Source of the DNA: Gordonibacter sp. An230
GTDB lineage: Bacteria; Actinomycetota; Coriobacteriia; Coriobacteriales; Eggerthellaceae
DNA length: 64,000 bases
NCBI RefSeq assembly: GCF_002159915.1
Contig: NZ_NFJP01000002.1
Location: forward strand, 124,001-188,000
Direction of reading: 5' to 3'
A program made the position numbers and the translations under genes. This document shows positions 22,013 through 31,498 of the stretch, in pieces. Below the pieces are notes generated by a model. The model had not been told where the DNA came from and made no database searches. It worked only from the letters and a program-made list of their open reading frames with translations. Each line of letters starts with the position of its first letter. Position 1 is the stretch's first letter.

Positions 22013-25000
22013 CTATCCCCTCCTATGCGCAGACCGGCTGCGAGCCCTCAGCCCCGCGAGGACCCCGATCCCAGCGGCCGCGACTGCAAGAACCCCGAAA
22101 GCCGCCCGCACACCAGACAGGGAGTCTCCCGTTTCGGGAAGGACGCGCACGTCGCCTTCCGGATCGACGTGATCGCCTTCGGCATGCCCCAGATCGTCCG
22201 TGGGAGCGAAGAAACCTTCGAGCTCCCATGCCGCTGTGTAAACGCTGTCGCCCATCGTCAGATAAACCGTTTCGGCAGTCACCTCGCCGCCTGCGGCATC
22301 GCGCCATCCTTTGAAGCGGTATCCTTCGCGGACAGGCACGGGGAGCTCGCCAACGGGCTGACCGTAGGACACCACAAGGCTCTCCGTTGCAAGCTCGCCG
22401 CCTGCGGCATCGAACGTGATGAGGTAGTCAGCGGAAACGTTGACCGCAAATCGAGTGTCCCCGAAGCGGACGCTGGTCGTCCCCGGGGCGACCGCGGAGA
22501 ACGAGACGCAGGACGTGGGCACGACTTTCGCAACATGCGAAGGAGCCGACGAGTCGGCGCTGGGATGAAGCACGCACCACGTGCCGTCACTCATCTGCGA
22601 GGCCACGAGATAGGATCCGTCCAGCACCTCGTCAACGCCGCCGAGCCGCACATACCCGGAAATCTCGGAGTCGGCGCCCTCCGCAAGCTCGGCAGCGGTC
22701 GCAGCCCGGAAAAGCGAGAACGAGCAGCCTTCCTCGAAACCGGCAGTTCGATCCACGCGATCGAACGTTCCCGCTTTTTCGGCGGTCGCGTCAACCCAGA
22801 AGTACAGGTAGCTAGAACCGCCATAAAGGTAGAACGTCCCTTCGGTCGCGCCCGGCGTGAGGGAGAGAGGCGTCTCGTCTGTCGAAGAGGGGCAGCCGAC
22901 GCTCGCGCCCGGAGCAAGGAAAACCACTTCGCCGCCACGTGCGACCGCAGAGGCCACGTAGCCCCCTCCAACGCGCTTGAAGGAGTACTCGCTCTCAGAC
23001 AACGGCGCCGTCCCCCCATCGGTCTCCCCCGATGCCCCGACGAGGATCGAGACCGTGGCGATGCGCTCATCGAGCGCGCTCGCATCGGCATTCGAGAGAT
23101 CCCCCGGAACGGAGAACGAGGCCCTCTCGTTCTCGCCGAGCTTGAGGTCGACCGCCTCCACCCTGCCCGTCACCGTAATAGAGTATCGATGGGATCCTAC
23201 GATGAGCGAAGTACGCCCGGGGCTCACGCCGTTGACGACGAGATCCATCGTTCCGTTTTGAAACGAAACCTCGTAGGTCGCCACGGATTCATCGAACATG
23301 GAATCGTCGACAACAGGAGGCTCGTCGCCTTGAAACTCCATCTGCGCTGTCGCCGTTCCGTCCATGTCGACGGAGATATCCTGCTCATGATAGGCCTTGA
23401 CGGACACGTCGTAGAGCACATCGCCCGCGCGAACGGAAGTCTCCCCCTCGCCAACACCAGTGAAGGAGAGGATCGTGGACGCCGTCGAGCCGGCAACGAC
23501 CCGGGCCGCTTGCGATCGCTTGCTCTCCTGCGCCGTCGTGGGATACAGCACGTACCGCTCGCCATCGGCCGCTTCGGCCACTATGAGATAGCGGCCCTCG
23601 AGCGAGGAGAGCTCCTTCACGCGCACGTAACCGGGAATTTCCTCGCTCGAGCCTTCCTCCTCTGAAGCCGGGCGGTAGAGCGCAAGCGAGCAGTTCGTCT
23701 TCCAAACAAGATTGTCACCGAGGTCGTTCACCCGGTCCATCTGGCATGCGTCCTTGTCGAAGTACACGTAGCTCCCCGAAACACCCCGAAGGTACACCGT
23801 ATCCTCGAGGAATCCCGGCGACACCTCGATTCCCTCCGGCCCTTCGCCGCTATTGGGATACCCGGCCTCTTTCGCACGCGACGGAGCGAGCCAAAGCGGG
23901 GATCCGGCCTCGTCCGTCGCGCTCACGACATAGGCTCCGTCCTCGTTCGCCACGAACGTGTAAAGGGCGCTCGAGAGGGGTCTCAGCTCTCCCGTGAAGC
24001 CGGATCCGCTCGCAAGGCGAACCTGCGGCGCACCAGCCTCCCCCCGCTCGAGATCGAGCGTCGCCACGTTCGAGTCGAGCGCGCTGATGTCGGCGCCCGT
24101 GTGATCGCCCGTGTAGTCGAAGAGCGTCACGGTCTCGCCGCGCACCAGGTCGACGCTCTCGATAGCAACGTCCACATCCGTCGCATCGCACACCAGGTCG
24201 TCCCACGGGAACACCGAGAACTTCTCGGTTCCCGGACTGTCCTCGTACAGCAGCGCCATCGACCCGTCGGAAAGCTCGGCAAGGCACGAGTAGGCGTAAT
24301 ATGCGCCGTCCTCCACCACGTTGAAACGATACTGCCAGGTCGTTGTCCCGTCCTGCTCAACGAGGCCCACGTATATCTTCCCGCTCGCTCGGTCACTCGA
24401 CCCGGAGGCGGCCATGGACACCACGACGGCGTCTTTCCCGTCAACCTTGCCGGGGCACTTGACGACGGAAAGCTGGTTGTTCTGGGTTTTTGGGACGCCG
24501 GTGTTCACCGGCTCGCCCGGCTCCCACGCCCCATCCTGGCTCTTGGTGAAGTCGGTGTAGTACAGCGTCGGGAATCCATCGCGATAGAATTGACGGATCG
24601 TGTCGTCGTCGATTTGGACGGTCACCGCCTCGCTTGACCAATGATCGGGGTACGCCGTGGCGTCGTCGGAGCGCTCCCACGTCCTTCCCCCGTCTTCGGA
24701 CCATATGATTCCCGCCACCTGTTTGCCGTAAGAATACTCGTACACGCTGTAGACGAGGGTGCCGTCCTCGAGCACCGTCCCCGAACCAGGGCCGATGAGC
24801 AAGGTCTGCTCGTCGGAGTCCTTCGCATTGATGAGCGTGGGTTCAGACCACGTCTTTCCACCGTCGGATGAGCTGGTGAGATAGAGGTAGTTGGTGGGAT
24901 AGACCATGAACGGAGAATCCGCGCAGAACAGGTTGGTGTCCGTACCGTCGTCGCCTATGATGTTGAAGAACTCGTCGACCTCATAGCCTTCGACCGCCGA

Positions 25001-25615
25001 TCCTCCATCGACGCTGTAAATGACGAGGTCGGACAAATCGAGATAGTAGGCGTACTCCGCCGAAGCGGCTTGGGAGCTGTAGGAGTCGTTGCCGGGATCG
25101 AACTCCACCAAATCCGCGGCCCTCAGCCTCAGATTGCCATTGTCGTCGAAAGCGTCGCCCGCCTGAGGGCTCCATCGGGCAGAATTGAGCGCGATCCCCG
25201 CCGGGAAAAGATCCACCACCATGTAGACGGTGTTTCCATCCGTGGCAAGCGCCGGGTCGATAAAGCAGGTGGACAGCGAGTTCCACACATCGCCGTTGTC
25301 CCCCAAATAGTTCGCAAACGTGTAGTTCCACGTCGAGCCTTTGTCGGTCGACGAGCTCACGATGGTGTCGAGACCTCCCCCATCGCCGGTGGTGTTCCAA
25401 CGAGCATCCGTTGCGGCAACGATGGTGCCGTCGTCGAGCGATGCGAGAGCGGGAATACGGAATTCCGAGCTGCCCCCTGTTCCCCGGGCGAACGGCTGGC
25501 CCTGGGTCGCTCCGTCAGGCGGCCCCCCGTCGCGAGCGAGCGCCGCAGCCGGAAGGCACAACATCATCGAAGCCACCAATGCCGCGGCGCACACCGCTTT
25601 CCTCAAAACGCGCAT
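22013..25615 (-). CDS. Cell-wall-anchored sialidase (GH33) with LPETG motif
   Basis: The protein has 1200 residues. A signal peptide (residues 1-28, cleavage after AALA) is followed by a sialidase beta-propeller at about 45-470: FRIP at 52-55 with the first active-site Arg, and Asp boxes at 88-96 (SSSTDKGSTW), 248-256 (SSDGGKTW) and 305-313 (SEDGGRTW). Two tandem copies of a unit of about 250 residues follow (each with a GYVRVKxL/GYVRLGGV strand), then an InlB-like repeat (FDAAGGELATESLVVSYGQP). The LPETG sortase signal (about 1159-1163), a membrane helix and a basic tail end the protein. It should release terminal sialic acid from host mucin at the cell surface. No sialic-acid catabolic genes are nearby. 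Confidence 0.9.
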   Translation of the reverse strand: MRVLRKAVCAAALVASMMLCLPAAALARDGGPPDGATQGQPFARGTGGSSEFRIPALASLDDGTIVAATDARWNTTGDGGGLDTIVSSSTDKGSTWNYTFANYLGDNGDVWNSLSTCFIDPALATDGNTVYMVVDLFPAGIALNSARWSPQAGDAFDDNGNLRLRAADLVEFDPGNDSYSSQAASAEYAYYLDLSDLVIYSVDGGSAVEGYEVDEFFNIIGDDGTDTNLFCADSPFMVYPTNYLYLTSSSDGGKTWSEPTLINAKDSDEQTLLIGPGSGTVLEDGTLVYSVYEYSYGKQVAGIIWSEDGGRTWERSDDATAYPDHWSSEAVTVQIDDDTIRQFYRDGFPTLYYTDFTKSQDGAWEPGEPVNTGVPKTQNNQLSVVKCPGKVDGKDAVVVSMAASGSSDRASGKIYVGLVEQDGTTTWQYRFNVVEDGAYYAYSCLAELSDGSMALLYEDSPGTEKFSVFPWDDLVCDATDVDVAIESVDLVRGETVTLFDYTGDHTGADISALDSNVATLDLERGEAGAPQVRLASGSGFTGELRPLSSALYTFVANEDGAYVVSATDEAGSPLWLAPSRAKEAGYPNSGEGPEGIEVSPGFLEDTVYLRGVSGSYVYFDKDACQMDRVNDLGDNLVWKTNCSLALYRPASEEEGSSEEIPGYVRVKELSSLEGRYLIVAEAADGERYVLYPTTAQESKRSQAARVVAGSTASTILSFTGVGEGETSVRAGDVLYDVSVKAYHEQDISVDMDGTATAQMEFQGDEPPVVDDSMFDESVATYEVSFQNGTMDLVVNGVSPGRTSLIVGSHRYSITVTGRVEAVDLKLGENERASFSVPGDLSNADASALDERIATVSILVGASGETDGGTAPLSESEYSFKRVGGGYVASAVARGGEVVFLAPGASVGCPSSTDETPLSLTPGATEGTFYLYGGSSYLYFWVDATAEKAGTFDRVDRTAGFEEGCSFSLFRAATAAELAEGADSEISGYVRLGGVDEVLDGSYLVASQMSDGTWCVLHPSADSSAPSHVAKVVPTSCVSFSAVAPGTTSVRFGDTRFAVNVSADYLITFDAAGGELATESLVVSYGQPVGELPVPVREGYRFKGWRDAAGGEVTAETVYLTMGDSVYTAAWELEGFFAPTDDLGHAEGDHVDPEGDVRVLPETGDSLSGVRAAFGVLAVAAAGIGVLAGLRARSRSAHRRG
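22260..24160 (-). repeat. Internal tandem duplication in the sialidase
   Basis: Two units of about 250 residues between the catalytic domain and the C-terminal anchor share a common order: VDLxxGE...SALDxxxATxxxE, then a PLSxxxYxF segment, LAPS, a YLYFWV/YVYFDK strand, CSxxLxR, GYVR, and TSVRxGD. Boundaries are approximate. The copies have diverged, so the duplication is old. Confidence 0.6.
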
Positions 25616-25778
25616 GGGTCCTCCTCTGCCCTCGATGCCCTATCCCAAACTAGACGCGCGCCATAATATCACATCTGGATCGTCATCCATGCGCCGCCCG
25701 CGCGCCCTTCCTACGGCGCGCTTTCAGGACATCGCGCCCCCCTCTTCCCCCTCCCGAAGAGCGATCAGGCCCCCCTTC

Positions 25779-26423
25779 TCATCGGGCGCGAAGGTACCAG
25801 ACGGCAAGCTGGGTGCGGTTCTTGAGATCGAGCTTCTGGAGGATGACGCTCATATGATTGCGAACGGTGCCTTCGCTCAGGTAGAGGCGCGCGGCGATCT
25901 CGCGATTGTCGAGGCCTTCGGCGACAAGCTCCACGATGGCGCGCTCGCGCTCGGTGAGCGCGACGAGAGCGGACGAGGCGGGCGCGGAGGCGGTAGGCGA
26001 TGCGGGTTTCGCGCGCACAAGCGCATCCACCCGCTCGATCACTTCCTCGCCCAGCACGCTTTGGCCGGCCATGACCGATCTCAGCGCCGGCGCGATGGTA
26101 GCCACCTCCTGCTTGATGAGGTAACCGTGCACGCCAAGCCGCAGGGCGCGCGCGATGTACTCGTCATCGGAAAACGTGGTGAGGAACACGATACGCGCAT
26201 CGCCGTGCGCAGACAGGATGCGTTCGGCTGCCTCGAGCCCGCCCGCACCTGGCATCTGGATATCCATGAGCAGCACATCGGGCACATGCTCGTCGAACAG
26301 CGCCGCGGCCTCCTCCCCGGTGCCGCCAAGGGCGACCACCTCCACATCCTCTTGAGCTTCGAGGATGGTGCGCAGCGACAGGCGCACGATCGGGTCGTCG
26401 TCAACGATGATCGTCCTAATCAT
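25779..26423 (-). CDS. NarL/LuxR-family response regulator
   Basis: The protein has 214 residues. The receiver domain has the acidic pair in IIVDDDP, the phospho-acceptor Asp in DVLLMDIQMPG (about residue 54), Thr in FLTTFSD and Lys in YLIKQE. The C-terminal LuxR HTH is ALTERERAIVELVAEGLDN, IAARLYLSEGTVRNHMSVIL. AAGGAGGAAAAACGC precedes ATG 26423. The start overlaps the sensor kinase stop by 8 bp, so the pair is one unit. The divergent ABC exporter operon is the likely target. Confidence 0.92.
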   Translation of the reverse strand: MIRTIIVDDDPIVRLSLRTILEAQEDVEVVALGGTGEEAAALFDEHVPDVLLMDIQMPGAGGLEAAERILSAHGDARIVFLTTFSDDEYIARALRLGVHGYLIKQEVATIAPALRSVMAGQSVLGEEVIERVDALVRAKPASPTASAPASSALVALTERERAIVELVAEGLDNREIAARLYLSEGTVRNHMSVILQKLDLKNRTQLAVWYLRAR

Positions 26424-27585
26424 TGCGTTTTTCCTCCTTCGGCACGATGGCGAACACGCGAAATCCCTTGCCCGCCCGATGCTCGGCGCGCAGCCGACCG
26501 CCTAGGGCCGCAACGCGCTCCTCCATCGACTTCAACCCAAGGCCGCCCTCCCCCGTCAACGGCGCAGCCGCCGTCGTGCCCGTCGAAGACGGCCCCGTCG
26601 ACCGTTCCTCCCCGCTTCCCTTCCCCACCGCCGCGGACGCAGCACCCGCCGAGCCGTTGTCCTGCACGACAAGCTGGTAGAACGCCGGATATTCGATCAC
26701 CGATACGTCCACACGCGTAGCATCGCTGTGACGCACGACGTTGGAAAGCGCCTCCCGCGCAAGCGCGACGAAGCAGTACGCCACTGGCACCGGCACGTCG
26801 CGCGCGTCGAAGGACAGACGCGCACCGGGCAGCCCGCAGGCCTCGACGACGCTTTCGAGGCGGGAGCGCAGATCGAACGCATCGTCGTGCAGGTCGTGGA
26901 CGCTTTTGCGCACGGTGTCCATGGCCTCATGGAGCGTCGCTCCCACCTGGGCCAGGTCGGCGCGCGCCCGCTCGTCTTCGGCGTGGACGACTTGGAGCGC
27001 CTCCACTTGCAGCACCGACCGCGTGAGCAGATGCCCCACGTTGTCGTGGATCTCGCGGGCAATGCGGGCGCGCTCGGCGAGCGTGGCAAGGCGCACCTCG
27101 TAATCGTGCGAGGCCATGAGGTCGCGGTTCTTCCGCGCAAGCGACAACGACCGCTCTTGCAGACTGTCGCGAAGCGCGCGAGAGCGGGCACGCTCCCCTT
27201 CCGCCCGCCTTTCGCGCCACGCCATGAGGCATGCGGCGACGCAAAGCGCAAGCAGCAGGGCGGCCAGCGGCATGCCGAGCGAGCGAGCCGACGCAGCCAG
27301 CGGCACGATCCACGCCGAACGTGCGAGCCGGGAGCGCTCGAAGCCCAGCGCATACGCGACGAGCGGCAGAAACGACGCGAACGAGAACAGCGCGCACGCC
27401 GCCGCAAGGTAGGCGCCCGCCGCCGCGATCCGCACGGACGCCGACGACGCCACGTCGAGGCAGCACGTCGCCGCCACAGCCGCCAAAAACGCGACAACAT
27501 GCGCGTCCGAAGGCGGCGCGAACGGCAAGGACGCCAGGCAAAGCGCCGCGAGGACGATCTGATCGATAGCGCGCTCTCTGTTCAT
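26416..27585 (-). CDS. Sensor histidine kinase (HisKA_3, NarX/DesK-like)
   Basis: The protein has 389 residues. Five to six membrane helices fill the first 150 residues, with no large extracellular sensor domain. A HisKA_3 dimerisation domain follows with the phospho-acceptor His in AREIHDNVGHLLTRS, then an HATPase_c domain with the N box REALSNVVRHSDAT, VVQDNG and GLGLKSMEERV. A Ser/Thr/Gly-rich insertion lies inside the ATPase lid. ATG 27585 is chosen over the longer frame because it starts the first membrane helix. A TATACT box ends only 6 bp upstream, so the mRNA may be nearly leaderless, or the box may be unrelated. Confidence 0.88.
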   Translation of the reverse strand: MNRERAIDQIVLAALCLASLPFAPPSDAHVVAFLAAVAATCCLDVASSASVRIAAAGAYLAAACALFSFASFLPLVAYALGFERSRLARSAWIVPLAASARSLGMPLAALLLALCVAACLMAWRERRAEGERARSRALRDSLQERSLSLARKNRDLMASHDYEVRLATLAERARIAREIHDNVGHLLTRSVLQVEALQVVHAEDERARADLAQVGATLHEAMDTVRKSVHDLHDDAFDLRSRLESVVEACGLPGARLSFDARDVPVPVAYCFVALAREALSNVVRHSDATRVDVSVIEYPAFYQLVVQDNGSAGAASAAVGKGSGEERSTGPSSTGTTAAAPLTGEGGLGLKSMEERVAALGGRLRAEHRAGKGFRVFAIVPKEEKRND

Positions 27586-27660
27586 GATGCCAGTATAGCC
27601 CTCCGGACGGGCCGACGGCGCGGCGTGCGGGGCGATCATGAGCGGCGGCGTTCGTAACCG

Positions 27661-27672
27661 TGACAAATGTCA
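27661..27672. promoter_or_regulatory. Inverted repeat between two-component and ABC operons
   Basis: TGACAAATGTCA forms a 5-bp dyad (TGACA/TGTCA) in the 171-bp divergent intergenic region. NarL-family regulators bind short dyads of this kind. The adjacent response regulator is the natural candidate. Confidence 0.45.
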
Positions 27673-27756
27673 TCCCCTCGCCCCAATCTATGACGGCTGG
27701 CACTTCCGCGACGATCGCAGATCGGGCACTATGGACGCTGAATCGAGAAACCGCGC

Positions 27757-28869
27757 ATGATCGAGCGCGGCGAAACCGCAAGAGAAAGCGCGCAAGCGAC
27801 GGGGGTGGCGAAGTTGGAGAAGGCGACGAAGGCGGGGCGGGATGCGGCGGCGGGCGATGCCCGAGCGAAGGCCGCGCCGCAAACGGCAAACGGGCCGCAC
27901 GCGTCCAAAGCAGCGGGCAGCTCGCGCGAAGGCCGATGCGTCGTGGCCGTCGACGGGCTGGTGAAGCGCTACGGGGAGGTGCTCGCGCTCGACCACTTCA
28001 GCCTGCACATAGAGCAAGGAGAGGTGTTCGGGCTTCTCGGGCCGAACGGATCGGGCAAGACCACGGCCATCAACTGCATACTGCAGCTGCTCACGTTCGA
28101 CAAAGGGACGATCAAGCTGTTCGGCGAGCCCATGCGGCCTTCGCGCTACGACTTGAAGCGGCGCATCGGCGTCGTGCCGCAGAACGTGGCCGTGTTCGAA
28201 GAGCTGACGGTGCGCGAGAACATCGACTACTTCTGCGCGCTGTACGTGAGCGACCGTGCGCAGAGGCGCGATCTGGTGGACGAGGCCGTGGCATTCGCAG
28301 GTTTGGAAGGCTACGAGCGGTTCCGACCGCGAAAGCTGTCGGGCGGGCTTCTGCGCCGCCTGAACATCGCCTGCGGCATAGCGCACAAGCCCGAGCTCGT
28401 GTTCTTCGACGAGCCCACCGTGGCGGTCGACCCCCAGAGCAGAAACGCCATCCTCGAGGGCATCCGTCAAATGAACCGCGCCGGGTCCACCGTGGTGTAC
28501 ACGAGCCACTACATGGAGGAGGTCGAGGAGATATGCACGCGCCTCATGATCATGGATCGGGGACAGGCGCTTGCGACCGGGACGAATGCCGAGCTCAAAG
28601 CCATGGTCGATGCCGGGGAGAAGATCCAGGTGGACGTACCGGAGCTCTCCGGCGCGGCGCTTGAGCGTCTCAGAGCGCTGCCGCACGTGAGGCGCGCTCT
28701 CTACCGGGACGGCGTGCTCGAGCTGGTCTGCGCGAACGGCACGCACAACCTGGGAGACGTGCTGGCCGTGCTGCAGGCCTTCGGCACCGCGTTCGGACGC
28801 GTGTGGGCCGAGCCGCCCACGCTCAACGACGTGTTTCTGGAGATCACCGGAACGGAGCTGCGGGACTAA
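27757..28869 (+). CDS. ABC-2 type exporter ATP-binding protein
   Basis: The protein has 370 residues. The first 60 are Ala/Lys-rich and unusual for the family. The ATPase domain follows, with Walker A LLGPNGSGKTTAINCIL, Q loop VVPQNVAVFEELT, signature KLSGGLLRRLNIAC (LSGGL rather than LSGGQ) and Walker B ELVFFDEPTVAVD. The C-terminal 80 residues are a regulatory extension (EITGTELRD end). A shorter start at GTG 27808 is possible. It heads an operon with two permeases and faces a divergent two-component system, an arrangement common for drug or antimicrobial peptide resistance. Confidence 0.9.
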   Translation: MIERGETARESAQATGVAKLEKATKAGRDAAAGDARAKAAPQTANGPHASKAAGSSREGRCVVAVDGLVKRYGEVLALDHFSLHIEQGEVFGLLGPNGSGKTTAINCILQLLTFDKGTIKLFGEPMRPSRYDLKRRIGVVPQNVAVFEELTVRENIDYFCALYVSDRAQRRDLVDEAVAFAGLEGYERFRPRKLSGGLLRRLNIACGIAHKPELVFFDEPTVAVDPQSRNAILEGIRQMNRAGSTVVYTSHYMEEVEEICTRLMIMDRGQALATGTNAELKAMVDAGEKIQVDVPELSGAALERLRALPHVRRALYRDGVLELVCANGTHNLGDVLAVLQAFGTAFGRVWAEPPTLNDVFLEITGTELRD

Positions 28870-28894
28870 GAACCCCGCCGCTTCGTCTGAGCGC

Positions 28895-28921
28895 GCAGCG
28901 GGCCGACGCCCGACCCGCTGC
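28895..28921 (+). terminator. Intra-operon hairpin after the ATPase gene
   Basis: GCAGCGGG (28895-28902) pairs with CCCGCTGC (28914-28921). There is no T run, so it may attenuate transcription or protect mRNA rather than terminate. It lies in the 189-bp gap before the first permease. Confidence 0.4.
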
Positions 28922-29058
28922 GACGCTTCGATTCGCCGCAGTGCGCAGCCGTGCGCTTCGCACGCGAGGGCGGACGCGAAAGCGGCAGCCCGGGGCGCGC
29001 GGCAGCCCTCCTCGGCTTTCATCAGCCGGCACGGCCCATGCGATTGGAAGGTGGCAGC

Positions 29059-30279
29059 ATGATCAACGTGTTCAAGGGAACGCTTCTGGCGCTGATGCGG
29101 GAGCGATCCGTCTTCATCTGGGTGCTCGCGTTTCCGCTCGTCCTCTCGACGATGTTCGCGTTCATGTTCGCGCACCTCGACGACGCGGCCCAGCTCAAAC
29201 CCGTCCGCGTGGCCGTCGTGGCCGATGCGCGCTACGAAGACGCGCCAGGGCTCGCCGAGATGATCGACGCGCTGTCGGAGCCGGGGGACGGCCAGCTGCT
29301 CGACGTCGCGCGCGTGGAGAGCGAGGATGCGGCCATCGAGCTCATGCGCGCCACCGATGCCGGCTCGTCGGCACCGGACGGCGGGTCGAACGAGGGCGTC
29401 GTGGGTTACGTGGCGGTGGATGCCGACGGGGTGCCGGGAGTGCACGTACGCGGCGGCGCGCTGCCCGACTCCGTAGACAGCGCGAACCAGTCCGTTCTCA
29501 AGACGGTCGTCGACAACTACCTGAGCAGCCGCGCGCTCATCGAAGACGTGGCGAACGAGGATCCGGCGGCCCTTGCCGACGCGCGTTTCGTCGCCCAGCT
29601 GCTGGATGCGCCCGATTCCACGGAGAGGATCGACGTCACGCGCAACCCGCCGAAGGAGACGGTGCGCTACTATTTCGCGCTTTTGGGCATGGCGGCGCTG
29701 TTCGGCAGCCAAACGGGCATGATCGCCATCTGCCGCGCGCAGCCGAACCTGAGCGCGCTCGGCGCGCGTCGGGCCTTGGGAGCGACGAGCCGTACGAAGA
29801 CGCTCGTCGCCACGCTCGGGGCGAGCTGGGCGCTGTCGTTTGCCTGCCTTGCCGTGGCCTACGCCTACATCCGCATTGCGGCTGGCGTGGATTTCGGAGG
29901 CCGCGACGGAGCGTGCCTTGTCGCGCTGGCAGCCTCGTCGCTTCTCGCGACGGCACTGGGAACGCTCGTGGGAAGCGCGACGAAGGTCGACGAGGGCATC
30001 AAAGGCGGGGTGCTCAGCGGTATCGTGTGCGTATCCTCGCTGTTCGCCGGACTGTACGGGCAGCCCGTCATGGAGCTGGCCGACGATCTGAGCACGGCGT
30101 TTCCGGCGCTTGAGCTTGTCAACCCCGCCACGCAGATAGCGCAGACGCTCTACAGCATCATGTACTACGACACCTTCCAGCGCACGTTCGAGCACGTGCT
30201 CGTCTTGCTGGCCACGACAGCCGTGCTGCTCGCCGTGTCCTTGGTCCTTGTCAGGAGGCAGCGTTATGCAAGTCTTTAA
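29059..30279 (+). CDS. ABC-2 type permease, first subunit
   Basis: The protein has 406 residues. ATG 29059 follows GGAAGGTGGCAGC and starts the first membrane helix (RSVFIWVLAFPLVLSTMFAF). An extracytoplasmic domain of about 180 residues follows, then five more helices (YYFALLGMAALFGSQTGM, WALSFACLAVAYAYIRIAAG and others), the ABC2_membrane_3 layout. It overlaps the next permease by 14 bp. With the ATPase and second permease it would form a heterodimeric exporter, and the substrate is unknown. Confidence 0.87.
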   Translation: MINVFKGTLLALMRERSVFIWVLAFPLVLSTMFAFMFAHLDDAAQLKPVRVAVVADARYEDAPGLAEMIDALSEPGDGQLLDVARVESEDAAIELMRATDAGSSAPDGGSNEGVVGYVAVDADGVPGVHVRGGALPDSVDSANQSVLKTVVDNYLSSRALIEDVANEDPAALADARFVAQLLDAPDSTERIDVTRNPPKETVRYYFALLGMAALFGSQTGMIAICRAQPNLSALGARRALGATSRTKTLVATLGASWALSFACLAVAYAYIRIAAGVDFGGRDGACLVALAASSLLATALGTLVGSATKVDEGIKGGVLSGIVCVSSLFAGLYGQPVMELADDLSTAFPALELVNPATQIAQTLYSIMYYDTFQRTFEHVLVLLATTAVLLAVSLVLVRRQRYASL

Positions 30280-31498
30280 AGCAGCGGTCGCAATCGTGCT
30301 TCGACACCCTCTCTACCTGCTCGTGTACGCCGTCGTGCTCAGCCTCTTGGGCGTGCTCATGGCGAGCAGCCTTTCGTTCGGAGAGGGCGACAGCGCTCCG
30401 TTTGCGGAGTACCGGGCGAAATTCTCCGTTATCGACCGCGACGGCAGCGACCTTTCCCGGGGACTGGCGGACTGCCTGGGCGAGCACGGGATCGAGACGC
30501 CGCTGGACGATGCCGAGATCGCCCTGCAGGACGCCGTGGCCAAAGGAAGCGTCTCGTACGTCCTCATCGTGCCGGAGGGGTTCGGGCAGACCGTACTCGA
30601 CGCCGCGCGCGCAGACGGCGACGCACCCGTGCTCGAGACGGTGTACAGCTACTCGTCGCTTGAAGGCAGCCTCCTAGACCAAAAGGCCAATGAGTACGTG
30701 GGGCTCGCCCGCGCCTATGCGGCGCTCGTCCCCGACGCATCGTTGGCCGACGTCGCCGCGCATGCTGGCGACGCGACGGGCGCGTCGGCGCCGGTGGACA
30801 CCGTGCAGCTTGGCAGCGGATCGGGAAGCGCGCAGCGCTTCGTGTTCTATTTCAGCTGGGGCACCTACACACTGTTCGCCTCCATCGTCGTGTGCGTGGG
30901 ATTGCTCATGGGAACGCTCAACCGCACCGACCTCAGACGGCGCAACCTCGTGTCGCCCCTGCCCACGACCAGATGCAACCTGCAAATCGCAGCTGCGGCG
31001 CTTGCGGTGACCGCGGGAGTGTGGCTGTGGACCGTGGTGCTGGGGTTCATCGCGTTCGGCGATGCCGCGGCGCAAATCAGCGCCGCGGGGCTTGCGCTCA
31101 TGTTGGCGCTGTCGTTCGCCTTCGCCACCGTCCCGCTGTCGGCGGGATACCTGCTCGGGCAGATGGGGGCAAGCGAGACGATCGGCAACGCCGTCGGCAA
31201 CATCGCGGGCATGGCGGTGTCGTTCTTGGGCGGCGTATGGGTTTCCTTCGACGCGATGGACCCCGCCGTACAGGCGGTCGGGCGCTTCTCGCCCGCCTTC
31301 TGGTACACCGACGCGCTGCAGAAGGCGGCCGCGCTCGAGGCTCCCACGCCCGAAACGCTCGCGCCGATCTTCGGCGATATGGGCGTGCTCTTGCTGTTCA
31401 CGTTCGCCCTCTTCGCCGTCGCGCTCGTGACGAGCCGGTTGCGCGTGCAAGGCGCCGACGCCGGCGGCAATGCGGCTGCGGCAGGCGCTCGAAGGTAG
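30266..31498 (+). CDS. ABC-2 type permease, second subunit
   Basis: The protein has 410 residues. ATG 30266 follows AGGAGGCAGCGTT and overlaps the first permease. Topology is the same: an N-terminal helix (LYLLVYAVVLSLLGVLMASS), a large external domain with conserved YVLIVPEGFG, then five helices (YTLFASIVVCVGLLMGTLN through LLLFTFALFAVALVTSRL). The pair probably arose by duplication. The Gly/Ala-rich C-terminal tail is short and cytoplasmic. Confidence 0.87.
   Translation: MQVFKAAVAIVLRHPLYLLVYAVVLSLLGVLMASSLSFGEGDSAPFAEYRAKFSVIDRDGSDLSRGLADCLGEHGIETPLDDAEIALQDAVAKGSVSYVLIVPEGFGQTVLDAARADGDAPVLETVYSYSSLEGSLLDQKANEYVGLARAYAALVPDASLADVAAHAGDATGASAPVDTVQLGSGSGSAQRFVFYFSWGTYTLFASIVVCVGLLMGTLNRTDLRRRNLVSPLPTTRCNLQIAAAALAVTAGVWLWTVVLGFIAFGDAAAQISAAGLALMLALSFAFATVPLSAGYLLGQMGASETIGNAVGNIAGMAVSFLGGVWVSFDAMDPAVQAVGRFSPAFWYTDALQKAAALEAPTPETLAPIFGDMGVLLLFTFALFAVALVTSRLRVQGADAGGNAAAAGARR

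Noticed and set aside
28803..30113. Plus-strand frame of 436 residues overlapping the first permease
   Set aside because: Out of frame with the permease helices and composed of Arg/Ala-rich shadow sequence.
27688..30195. 835-residue minus-strand frame over the ABC exporter genes
   Set aside because: The plus strand carries clear ATPase and permease motifs across the same DNA; the antisense frame is Arg/His-rich shadow.
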